From an uncultured Oscillospiraceae bacterium (GTDB lineage: Bacteria; Bacillota; Clostridia; Oscillospirales; Oscillospiraceae): a stretch of 12,003 nt of DNA. Positions 1 to 7,431 of the stretch are shown in pieces. Position 1 is the stretch's first letter. Every line of letters begins with the position of its first letter. The notes under the pieces are model-generated. The model worked only from the letters and a program-made list of their open reading frames with translations, made no database searches and was not told where the DNA came from. The stretch spans positions 1-12,003 of the forward strand of contig CAAFMG010000169.1 in the NCBI GenBank assembly GCA_900763965.1, given 5' to 3'. The position numbers were made by a program, and so were the translations under genes.

Positions 1-180
1 AAATGGGAAATATAGCGCAGCCGTTGCCAGCGCAAGCTGGCTTACGGATGCGGCATACTCCTTGCGAGTACATACAGTATTCCCTCATTTTCCAAACCTT
101 GCCTGGAAGCAAAATCTTTCGCCGTCAGCTCTTGCCGATTTAATCAGAGCTTCCACTATCTTTTAACATGAGGTTATGCT
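1..180. other. Non-coding leader upstream of smc, no supported gene
   Basis: I find no recognisable protein here. Short open frames exist on both strands: a plus frame open from base 2 to a stop near 166, and a minus-strand frame with an ATG at 88-86 that stays open to the left edge. None resembles rnc, the gene often found upstream of smc. The stretch carries the palindrome listed separately. A weak plus-strand promoter could be drawn (TTGCCG at 132-137, TATCTT at 157-162), but its 19-bp spacing and poor matches make it unconvincing. The ribosome binding site for smc (GAGG, 170-173) lies at the right end. Confidence 0.5.
11..57. repeat. Long imperfect palindrome, stem-loop with GCAA loop on the plus strand
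   Basis: Seen directly: CGCA (16-19) pairs with TGCG (49-52), CCGT (21-24) with ACGG (44-47), and GCCAGC (26-31) with GCTGGC (36-41), around the loop GCAA (32-35). A G/A mismatch and a T/TT bulge interrupt the stem. An outer TAT/ATA pairing (11-13 with 55-57) is also possible. On the plus strand the loop is a GNRA tetraloop, which is stable in RNA. No T-run follows on either side, so it is not a standard intrinsic terminator. It may be a REP-like dispersed repeat or part of a structured RNA. The identity is unknown. Confidence 0.6.
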
Positions 181-3100
181 GTGTATCTGAAAAGTTTGGA
201 ATTGCAGGGCTTCAAGTCCTTCCCGGATAAGACCCTGATCCGCTTCGGTGACGACATTACAGCCATCGTCGGCCCCAACGGCTCCGGAAAATCCAATATC
301 TCCGATGCCATCCTCTGGGTCATGGGCGAGCAAAGTACCAAGACCCTCCGGGGTGCCAAGATGGAGGATGTGATTTTCGGCGGTACCCAGAAGCGGGCCG
401 CCGTGGGCTTTGCGGAGGCCACCCTGACCCTGGACAACACCGACCGGGCTCTGGCCTACGATGCAGACGAGGTGATGGTCACCCGCCGGTTTTACCGTTC
501 CGGCGACAGTGAAAACTATATCAACAAGCAGTCCGCCCGCCTGCGGTACATCAATGAGATGTTCAGGGACACCGGTCTGGGCCGGGAGGGCTATTCCAAT
601 ATCGGTCAGGGTCGGATCGACGAGATTCTCTCCCTGAAAAGCGGCGACCGCCGGGAGATTTTTGAGGAGGCGGCCGGTATTTCCAAGTACCGCCATCGCA
701 AGGAGGACACCGAGCGGAAGCTGATGCACACCGAGGACAATCTGCTGCGCATCGGTGACAAGGTCTCTGAGCTGGAATTGCAGCTGGAGCCTTTGAAGGT
801 TCAATCGGAAAAGGCGAAAAAGTATCTGGAACTGAAGGATGAGCTTCAGGGGGTGGAGGTGGCCGTGTGGCTGCAAACCCTGGATAAGCTCTCTGCCGCC
901 GCCAAAAAGGCAGAGGAGGACTACACCTCCGCATCCTTCGTCTTGCAGCAGGCTCACGATGATCTGGATCAGCTCTACCGTCAGGCAGAGGAACTGGGCC
1001 AGACCCTGCGGGAAAAGGACAGCCAGCTGGAGACCCTGCGGGTCAAGAGCAATATGCTGGGTTCCTCCCATCAGCAGATGGAGGGACAGATGGCAGTCCT
1101 CCAGGGAAATATTCAAAACAACAATGCCAATATTGACCGGATCCAGGAGGAATTGCAGGGTCAGGAGGATCGCTCCGGAGGCATCGTCCAGCAGATCGGG
1201 CAGACCGAAAGCCGGATCGCGGAAATTGAACAGGCCCTTGCCCAGAAGCGCCAGGAGCTGGACAGTTTGCAGCAGCAGCTGAGCGCCATGACCGCCAACG
1301 CCCAGGGTCTGACCCGGCAGTATTTGGAACTGCGGGGAAAGGAATCCACCCTGGCTGCGGATATTGCAGGCCGTCAGGCAGATGTCCGGGGATTGGAAGA
1401 AACCATGGAGCAGACCCGGCAGCGGATGACCCAGCTGGATCAGGATCTTTCCGCCGGTACCGAAAGAAGACAGCAGGCTCAGGAAAACCTGGATCAGAGC
1501 CGGAAGGATCTGCGCAAGGCCCAGGAGGATGTGACCGCCGCCAACAATACCATCAACGGCTACCTTCTGCGGCAGCAGGGGCGGCAGAGCCGCCGGGATG
1601 CCCTGTCGGGGCAGCTGCGGGATCTGACCGCCAAGCTGGATTCCGTTACCGCCAAGGCGCGAGTATTCCGGGCCATGGAGCGGGACTTTGAAAGCTATCA
1701 GAAATCCGTCCGTATGGTGATGCAGGAGGCCCAGCGCGGAGCCCTGCGGAACATCCACGGCCCGGTTTCCCGGCTGGTGCGGACCGGGGACGAATACACC
1801 GTTGCCATTGAAATCGCCCTGGGTGCTGCCATGCAGCAGATCGTTGTGGGCAGCGAGGCCGACGGCAAGGCTGCCATCGGCTACCTCAAGCGCACCGGGG
1901 GCGGCAGAGCCACCTTCCTGCCTATGAACACCATCCAGGGCAGGATCTTGCAGGAGAGCGGCTTGGAGCAGTGCCGGGGCTTTGTGGGCCTGGCCTCCCG
2001 ACTGGTCACCTGTGACGATGGCTACCGTAATATTGTAGACAACCTGCTGGGCAGGACGGTGATCGTATCGGATATGGATGCGGCCATTATCATGTCCCAG
2101 AAATATAAAAACCGGTTCAAGATCGTGACCCTGGATGGTCAGGTCATGAACCCCGGCGGCTCCATGACCGGCGGCAGCACCAACAAGGAAGCGGGCATTC
2201 TGTCCCGGGCCAATGAGCTGGAAAAGCTCACCGCCCAGGAGCGGAAGCTGGAACAGGACAAGGCCGTTGCGGAAGGGGATCTCCAGGAGGCCCAGCGGCA
2301 GCTGGATCAGGTGGATTTCCAGCTGACCACAGCCCGGGATCAGCTCCGGGAAGCGGAGGATCAGGTGCTGCGGCTGCAAGGCCAGGAAAAGCAGCATGAA
2401 ATCCTGGTCAATGCCATTGCCGAGGCAGAGGATTCCGCCCGCCGGGAAAAGGCTTCTCTGGAAGAACGCAATGCCGGTGACCGGGAGCGGTATGCCGCAC
2501 AGCAGGCCAAGATCCAGGTCTTCACCCAGCAGCTGGCCGAGACCCGTCAGCAGCTGGAGCAGCTGGAGGGCAGCCAGACGGAGGCCTCCCGGCAGACCGA
2601 GGAAATCACCCGGCAGATGACCCGGTTCAAAACCGAGGAAGCGGCACTGGAAGCCGAAGGCTCCACCGCCAGAGCCCACATTGGGGATTTGCAGCAGCTG
2701 CGCTCCTCCATGGAAGGCGACCGGGACAAGAAGCTGGCTCTCATGGAATCCATCCGCCAGGACAATCTGCGGCTGGAAGGGGAGCTGGAGGCGGTTCGCA
2801 CCCGCCAGCAGGATAACGATGCCCAGGCGGCACAGATCCAGACCCAGCTGGAAGCCCTTCTGGCAGACCGGGGCCAGACCGAGGCCGGGAAGACCCGCTC
2901 CGAGCGGGAGGCCCAGGAAAAGAGCAAGGATATTCTCAACATGGAGCGTGCCTGCGCCCTTTTGGAGCAGAAGAAGGTCACTACCGCCATGGAAGAGCGG
3001 CAGATCATCGACAAGCTCTGGGAATCCTACAGCCTGACCCCCGGCACTGCGGCAGAGCACGCCGGTGAAATTGAGAACATCCCCGCCGGCAACCGCCGGA

Positions 3101-3753
3101 TTGCTGAGCTGAAACGGAAGATCGGCGGCCTGGGCACCCCCAATTTGGGGGCCATCGAGGAATACGCCCGGGTCAACGAGCGCTATACCTATCTGGCAGC
3201 CCAGCGGGACGATGTGCAGAACTCCAAGCGGGAGCTGGAAAGCATTATCCGGGAGATCACCAAGGAAATGACCACCATCTTCGTCACGGAATTTCACAAG
3301 ATCGACCAGTATTTTGGTCAGGTCTTTGAGGAGATGTTTGGCGGCGGCAAGGGACAGCTGATCCTGGAGGATCCGGAAAATCCCCTGACCTGCGGCATTG
3401 AGATCCGTGTTCAGCCCCCCGGAAAGCAGGTCAAAACCATCACCCTGCTCTCCGGCGGCGAAAAAGCCTTTGTGGCCATTGCGTTGTATTTTGCCATTTT
3501 GAAAGTTCGACCCACGCCCTTCTGTATGCTGGATGAGATCGACGCAGCTTTGGATGACCGCAATGTGGAACGGTATTCCAACTACCTGCACAACCTCAGC
3601 CGCAAGACCCAGTTCATTGTCATCACCCACCGCCGGGGCACCATGGAGGCGGCGGATGTGCTCTACGGCGTGACCATGCAGGAGCAGGGTATTTCCAAGC
3701 TGCTGCGGCTGGATCTGAATCAGATGGAAGAATATTTGGGAATCGTGGAATAA
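181..3753 (+). CDS. smc: Chromosome segregation protein SMC
   Basis: ATPase core of the bacterial condensin (Smc-ScpAB), which loads on DNA near the origin and organises and separates sister chromosomes. The 1190-residue length is normal for the family. Visible parts in order: N-terminal ATPase half with Walker A GPNGSGKS (residues 31-38); a first coiled coil rich in Q, E, R and K (about 170-500); the globular hinge (about 520-680, with IHGPVSRLV and a Gly-rich stretch GGSMTGG near 659); the returning coiled coil (about 680-1000); and the C-terminal half with the ABC signature LSGGEK (1090-1095) and Walker B MLDEIDAALDD (1116-1126). The start is GTG at 181, set by GAGG at 170-173 seven bases upstream and by the family-typical opening YLKSLELQGFKSF. 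ftsY follows after 13 bases, so the two are probably co-transcribed. ScpA and ScpB are not in the window. Confidence 0.98.
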   Translation: MYLKSLELQGFKSFPDKTLIRFGDDITAIVGPNGSGKSNISDAILWVMGEQSTKTLRGAKMEDVIFGGTQKRAAVGFAEATLTLDNTDRALAYDADEVMVTRRFYRSGDSENYINKQSARLRYINEMFRDTGLGREGYSNIGQGRIDEILSLKSGDRREIFEEAAGISKYRHRKEDTERKLMHTEDNLLRIGDKVSELELQLEPLKVQSEKAKKYLELKDELQGVEVAVWLQTLDKLSAAAKKAEEDYTSASFVLQQAHDDLDQLYRQAEELGQTLREKDSQLETLRVKSNMLGSSHQQMEGQMAVLQGNIQNNNANIDRIQEELQGQEDRSGGIVQQIGQTESRIAEIEQALAQKRQELDSLQQQLSAMTANAQGLTRQYLELRGKESTLAADIAGRQADVRGLEETMEQTRQRMTQLDQDLSAGTERRQQAQENLDQSRKDLRKAQEDVTAANNTINGYLLRQQGRQSRRDALSGQLRDLTAKLDSVTAKARVFRAMERDFESYQKSVRMVMQEAQRGALRNIHGPVSRLVRTGDEYTVAIEIALGAAMQQIVVGSEADGKAAIGYLKRTGGGRATFLPMNTIQGRILQESGLEQCRGFVGLASRLVTCDDGYRNIVDNLLGRTVIVSDMDAAIIMSQKYKNRFKIVTLDGQVMNPGGSMTGGSTNKEAGILSRANELEKLTAQERKLEQDKAVAEGDLQEAQRQLDQVDFQLTTARDQLREAEDQVLRLQGQEKQHEILVNAIAEAEDSARREKASLEERNAGDRERYAAQQAKIQVFTQQLAETRQQLEQLEGSQTEASRQTEEITRQMTRFKTEEAALEAEGSTARAHIGDLQQLRSSMEGDRDKKLALMESIRQDNLRLEGELEAVRTRQQDNDAQAAQIQTQLEALLADRGQTEAGKTRSEREAQEKSKDILNMERACALLEQKKVTTAMEERQIIDKLWESYSLTPGTAAEHAGEIENIPAGNRRIAELKRKIGGLGTPNLGAIEEYARVNERYTYLAAQRDDVQNSKRELESIIREITKEMTTIFVTEFHKIDQYFGQVFEEMFGGGKGQLILEDPENPLTCGIEIRVQPPGKQVKTITLLSGGEKAFVAIALYFAILKVRPTPFCMLDEIDAALDDRNVERYSNYLHNLSRKTQFIVITHRRGTMEAADVLYGVTMQEQGISKLLRLDLNQMEEYLGIVE

Positions 3754-3766
3754 AAGGAGATACATC

Positions 3767-4684
3767 ATGGGATTTTTTGAGAAAATCAAACAGGGACTGG
3801 AAAAAACGAGACAGTCTCTTTCTGTTTCTTTTGACGACCTGTTTTACGCCGGAGCACCGGCAGATGACGAGTTCCTGGACGAGCTGGAGGAAACCCTCAT
3901 TCTGGCCGACCTGGGCATGGAGACCGTCAACAAGCTGATGAAAGACATCCGCAGTGCTGTGGTGGATCGGGATCTGACCACCACGGTGGATGTACAAAAG
4001 TATCTGAAAAAGACACTGAAGAACATTCTGAAGGTGGGAAGCCCGGAGCTGGATCTGTCCACCAGCCCTGCGGTGATTTTGGTCATCGGTGTCAACGGCG
4101 TGGGCAAGACCACCACCATCGGCAAGATCGCCAAGCAGCTGGTGGATCAGGGCAAGTCCGTGACCATGGTGGCAGGAGATACCTTCCGTGCTGCCGCTGC
4201 CGATCAGCTGGAGATCTGGGCCCAGCGCAGCGGCGCTTCCATTGTGCGCCAGAACGAGGGTGCCGATCCTGCCTCTGTGGTGTATGACGGCATCCGGTCC
4301 GCCAAGGCCAAGGGCAGTGACGTGATTCTCATTGACACCGCCGGCCGTCTGCACAACAAGGCCAACCTGATGAACGAGCTGAACAAGATCAGCCGTGTGG
4401 TGGAGCGGGAGCTGCCGGATGCCGCCAAGGAAGTGCTGCTGGTGCTGGACGGCACCACCGGTCAGAACGGTCTGATCCAGGCAAAGCAGTTCAAGCAGAT
4501 TGCCGGTGTCACCGCCATTGCCATCACCAAGCTGGACGGAACCGCCAAGGGCGGCATCGTCATTGCCGTGGCAGATGTTTTGAAGGTTCCCGTGAAGTTT
4601 GTGGGCGTTGGCGAGCAGGCAGATGACCTGATGCCCTTCGTTGCCGATGACTTTGTGGATGCACTGATCGAGGATAAAAAATGA
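3767..4684 (+). CDS. ftsY: Signal recognition particle receptor FtsY
   Basis: SRP receptor GTPase. It binds the Ffh-ribosome-nascent chain complex and delivers it to the Sec translocon at the membrane. The 305 residues comprise an N domain (about 1-95) and a G domain with P-loop GVNGVGKTT (108-116), the insertion-box motif DTFRAAA (138-144), DTAGR (190-194) and TKLDG (254-258). The acidic A domain of proteobacterial FtsY is missing. The protein opens directly with the N-domain amphipathic helix (GFFEKIKQGLEKTRQSL), as in many Gram-positive versions, and that helix probably makes the membrane contact. AAGGAGA (3754-3760) sits seven bases before the ATG. The stop overlaps the start of rdgB by ATGA, pointing to translational coupling. 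Confidence 0.97.
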   Translation: MGFFEKIKQGLEKTRQSLSVSFDDLFYAGAPADDEFLDELEETLILADLGMETVNKLMKDIRSAVVDRDLTTTVDVQKYLKKTLKNILKVGSPELDLSTSPAVILVIGVNGVGKTTTIGKIAKQLVDQGKSVTMVAGDTFRAAAADQLEIWAQRSGASIVRQNEGADPASVVYDGIRSAKAKGSDVILIDTAGRLHNKANLMNELNKISRVVERELPDAAKEVLLVLDGTTGQNGLIQAKQFKQIAGVTAIAITKLDGTAKGGIVIAVADVLKVPVKFVGVGEQADDLMPFVADDFVDALIEDKK

Positions 4685-5286
4685 AAGTAGTACTTGCAAG
4701 CAAAAATCAGCACAAATTGGTGGAGATCAGCAAGATCACCGAGAAGTTCGGCTTTGAGCTGGTGCTTCAGTCCCAGCTTGGGGTGGACATTGACGTGGAG
4801 GAAACCGGCTCCACCTTTGAGGAGAATTCTTACATCAAGGCCAAGGCCGTGATGGAGGCCACCGGCCTTCCGGCCCTTGCCGATGACTCCGGCATTGCGG
4901 TGGATGCCCTGAACGGCGAACCGGGGATCTACTCCGCCCGGTACGGCTTTGACCCCACCCTGGATGACTGGGGCCGCCTTCAGCTGCTGCTGAAAAACGC
5001 CCAGGACATTCCCGACGGTCAGCGCCAGGCTCAGTTTGTGTGCGTAATCACCATGGTCACTCCGGAAGGGCAGACCATCCAGGCCAGAGGCGAGATCCAC
5101 GGCCAGCTGACCAGAGAACCCCGGGGGGAAAACGGCTTTGGCTATGACCCCATTTTCTACTACCCGCCCATGGGAAAGACCACGGCGGAAATGACCGCCG
5201 AGGAAAAGAATCAGGTCTCCCATCGGGCCAATGCACTGAATGTATTTTACAACAAATTGAAGGAGGCAGGATATGCTGACAAGTAA
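4681..5286 (+). CDS. rdgB: XTP/dITP diphosphatase (RdgB/HAM1 family)
   Basis: House-cleaning pyrophosphatase. It hydrolyses non-canonical purine nucleotides (XTP, ITP, dITP) to the monophosphate plus pyrophosphate, keeping them out of DNA and RNA. The 201-residue length is typical. Family motifs are present: LASKNQHK (5-12) for substrate binding, ADDSG (67-71) with the metal and catalytic aspartates, EPGIYSARY (80-88), FGYDP (153-157) and SHR (180-182). The ATG overlaps the ftsY stop by four bases and the gene's end overlaps yhbY by 14 bases, so translation of all three is probably coupled. In other genomes this gene often sits beside rph or a YfcE-type phosphodiesterase gene, neither of which is seen here. 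Confidence 0.96.
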   Translation: MKVVLASKNQHKLVEISKITEKFGFELVLQSQLGVDIDVEETGSTFEENSYIKAKAVMEATGLPALADDSGIAVDALNGEPGIYSARYGFDPTLDDWGRLQLLLKNAQDIPDGQRQAQFVCVITMVTPEGQTIQARGEIHGQLTREPRGENGFGYDPIFYYPPMGKTTAEMTAEEKNQVSHRANALNVFYNKLKEAGYADK

Positions 5287-5743
5287 AGAACGGGCCGATC
5301 TGCGGGCCCAGGCAAATACCTTGGAAACCACACTGATGGTTGGCAAGGAAGGTGTCACCGAGGCGGTGGCAGCAGAGGCCGACCGGCTGCTCACCGCCAG
5401 AGAGCTGGTCAAGGGCAAGGTGCTGGAAACGGCACTGATGAGCGCAAGAGAGGTAAGCGATGCCATCTGTGAGGCCACCGGCGCCGAGGGCGTTTCCTGC
5501 GTGGGCTCCAAGTTCGTCATCTACCGTTTCAGCGAAAAGCGGCAGGAGGAGCGCAATCAGACCGGCCGTGCCAAGCGGAAGGTCACCCCTGTTTCCAAGG
5601 CTGACCCTGTCCGTAAGGGCATCCGCGCCCGCCGTGCCGCCGACAAAAAGGCACGGGAGCAGCGCAACGCTTTCTTCCGGGAAAAGGCCATTGAAAAGGC
5701 CATCGAGCGTGACCGGGAAAAGCAGCTGAAGAACCGGGATTGA
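5273..5743 (+). CDS. yhbY: YhbY-family RNA-binding protein (CRM domain) with long basic tail
   Basis: Small RNA-binding protein of the CRS1/YhbY (CRM) family, linked to the pre-50S ribosomal subunit in bacteria. The CRM domain fills residues 2-90: the GxxG loop is GKEG (24-27), followed by LVKGK (45-49) and the closing strand VGSKFVIYR (77-85). Ordinary YhbY ends near residue 95-100. This one continues to 156 with a strongly basic, probably disordered or helical tail rich in K, R, A and E (about 88-156), which could add RNA contacts. The ATG lies inside the end of rdgB (14-base overlap), with GGAGG at 5261-5265 just upstream. The exact molecular role of YhbY is not settled. Confidence 0.93.
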   Translation: MLTSKERADLRAQANTLETTLMVGKEGVTEAVAAEADRLLTARELVKGKVLETALMSAREVSDAICEATGAEGVSCVGSKFVIYRFSEKRQEERNQTGRAKRKVTPVSKADPVRKGIRARRAADKKAREQRNAFFREKAIEKAIERDREKQLKNRD

Positions 5744-5818
5744 TCGCTTCCATACTTTGAAATAAAAACAGAATAACAGCGGCGTCTCCCAAAAAATAAG
5801 AGGTTAGGAGTGGCGTAT
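5744..5818 (+). other. Short gap between yhbY and nadD-yqeK
   Basis: This is the longest non-coding spacer among the plus-strand genes downstream of ftsY. It is A-rich and holds two purine-rich candidate ribosome binding sites: AAGAGG (5798-5803), suited to a GTG at 5810, and AGGAG (5806-5810), suited to the ATG at 5819. I see no hairpin terminator and no convincing -35/-10 pair, so transcription probably runs through. Confidence 0.5.
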
Positions 5819-6994
5819 ATGGAAAGAATCGGCATTTTTGGCGGGACATTCAATCCCGTGCATATTGGTCACATTCAGGCGGCAAAACAGGCACTCACGG
5901 CACTGCATCTGGATCGGGTTCTTCTGATCCCGGATCACATTGCGCCCCATAAGGAGCTTCCTACCGGCTCTCCCACCCCCCAGCAGCGGCTGGATATGCT
6001 CCGTATTGCGGTTCAGGACTGTCCGGGACTGGAAATTTCCGATATCGAGCTGCGGCGGGAGGGGGTCAGCTACACCTATCTGACCATCCAGGAGCTGAAG
6101 CGGATGTATCCCCATGACCAGCTGGTGCTGCTGATGGGAACGGATATGTTCACGTCCTTTGACAGCTGGCGAAACCCGGAGGAAATTCTGAAAAACGCCT
6201 CTCTGGGGGTATTCTGCCGGGGAGACAAGAAGGAAAAGCAGACCATTGCCGCCCAAAAGGAGCGTATGGAGGCCATGGGCGCACAGGTAGAGCTGGCACA
6301 CAACGATGTGATTGCCATTTCCTCCACCCAGATGCGGCGGCTGCTGGCCTTCCGCTGCGCTGGCTCCTTCCTGCCGGAGGGCGTTCTGGAATACATCCGG
6401 GAATACCGCTTGTATAACACCCGAGCCCAGTGGAAAAACCTTCCCATGGAGGCATTGGAGCCCATCGTCCTGAGTCTGCTCAATCCCAATCGGGTGGCCC
6501 ATGTGCTGGGCTGCCGGGATACGGCGGTTGCCCTGGCCAAGCGATGGGGTGCCGACGAAACCGATGCCGCCCGGGCCGGGATCCTCCACGACATTACCAA
6601 GGCCATCGACGGCCCCCTTCAGTTGACTTTGTGTGAAGCCTATGGTAAAATATTGGACGACTTTTCCAGGAAATACCCCAAAACCCTCCACGCCCTCACC
6701 GGTTCTCTGGTTGCGGAGCGGATCTTTGGAGAAAATAAGGCTGTGGTGGATGCCATTGCCTACCACACCACCGGCAAGGCGGATATGAACCTGCTGGAGA
6801 TGATCATCTATGTAGCCGACTACATGGAGCCAAACCGGGATTTTCCCGGAGTGGAGACTTTGCGCCAGCTGGCATTTTCCGATATTCAGGCAGCGCTGCG
6901 CCTGGGGCTGGAAATGACCATGGAGCATCTGAAGGAGCAGGGAAGCGAGGTATCACCTGCCTCCCGGGAGGCTCTGGCCTGGCTGAACCGATGA
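5819..6994 (+). CDS. nadD: Fused nicotinate-nucleotide adenylyltransferase (NadD) and HD-domain Ap4A hydrolase (YqeK)
   Basis: Bifunctional cytoplasmic protein of 391 residues. The N-terminal part (about 1-195) is NadD, which joins ATP and nicotinate mononucleotide to make deamido-NAD. It has the nucleotidyltransferase motif GGTFNPVHIGH (8-18) and ISSTQMR (167-173). The C-terminal part (about 200-391) is a YqeK-type HD protein: H228 in RVAH, the pair H257-D258 in LHDITK, H291, H316 in YHTTGK and D334 in VADYMEP form the expected metal-binding set. B. subtilis YqeK cleaves diadenosine tetraphosphate symmetrically to ADP. The two are normally adjacent separate genes; here there is one frame with no internal stop. 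I chose the ATG at 5819 because AGGAG (5806-5810) is eight bases away and the product opens like other NadD proteins. A GTG at 5810 would add three residues. Confidence 0.94.
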   Translation: MERIGIFGGTFNPVHIGHIQAAKQALTALHLDRVLLIPDHIAPHKELPTGSPTPQQRLDMLRIAVQDCPGLEISDIELRREGVSYTYLTIQELKRMYPHDQLVLLMGTDMFTSFDSWRNPEEILKNASLGVFCRGDKKEKQTIAAQKERMEAMGAQVELAHNDVIAISSTQMRRLLAFRCAGSFLPEGVLEYIREYRLYNTRAQWKNLPMEALEPIVLSLLNPNRVAHVLGCRDTAVALAKRWGADETDAARAGILHDITKAIDGPLQLTLCEAYGKILDDFSRKYPKTLHALTGSLVAERIFGENKAVVDAIAYHTTGKADMNLLEMIIYVADYMEPNRDFPGVETLRQLAFSDIQAALRLGLEMTMEHLKEQGSEVSPASREALAWLNR

Positions 6995-7027
6995 CAATGA
7001 CACTGCCAAACAGAAAGGATATACGAT

Positions 7028-7390
7028 ATGTTAACACCGAAAGAGATCGCCTATCAGGTAACCAAAGCTCTGGATGCCAAGAAGGGTATGGATATCAAGC
7101 TGCTGAAGATCGACCGGGTGAGCAGCCTGGCAGATTACTTCCTGATCTGCACCGGTACCTCCAATACCCATGTTAAGACCCTGTGTGACTACGCTGAGTA
7201 CACCCTGGAGCAGCTGGGCGAGCCCATGCTGGGCAGAGAGGGCCACCGGGGCAACAGCTGGGAGCTGCTGGATTACGGCTCCATCGTCATCCACGTCTTT
7301 ACCGAGGAAGCCCGGGCATTCTATGCCCTGGAGCGGCTGTGGGCAGATGCCGAGGTCGTGGATCTTTCCGAAATCATCATCCCGGAATAA
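7028..7390 (+). CDS. rsfS: Ribosomal silencing factor RsfS
   Basis: RsfS (Iojap/YbeB family, DUF143) binds protein uL14 of the 50S subunit and blocks joining with the 30S subunit, lowering translation when nutrients are short. The 120 residues match the family size. Characteristic stretches are DIKLLKI followed by ADYFLICTGTSNTHV, EGHRGNSWELLDYGSIVIHVF, and a C-terminal segment with FYALERLWADAEVVDL. AAAGGA (7014-7019) precedes the ATG by eight bases. The gene lies 33 bases after nadD-yqeK, where rsfS normally sits in Firmicutes. The LytR-type gene that often lies between yqeK and rsfS in clostridia is absent. Confidence 0.96.
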   Translation: MLTPKEIAYQVTKALDAKKGMDIKLLKIDRVSSLADYFLICTGTSNTHVKTLCDYAEYTLEQLGEPMLGREGHRGNSWELLDYGSIVIHVFTEEARAFYALERLWADAEVVDLSEIIIPE

Positions 7391-7431
7391 ACGAAAAAAA
7401 GAAATCGAAAAACAGAAAAGGTGTGGTCGCC

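Noticed and set aside
163..3789. A 1208-residue open frame on the minus strand opposite smc
   Set aside because: It mirrors smc, is leucine/glycine-rich low-complexity sequence with no recognisable domain, and is explained by GC-rich codon use on the opposite strand.
7391..7431. A T-box leader controlling leuS
   Set aside because: The gap after rsfS is only 41 A-rich bases, with no stem I, no T-box sequence and no terminator/antiterminator pair.
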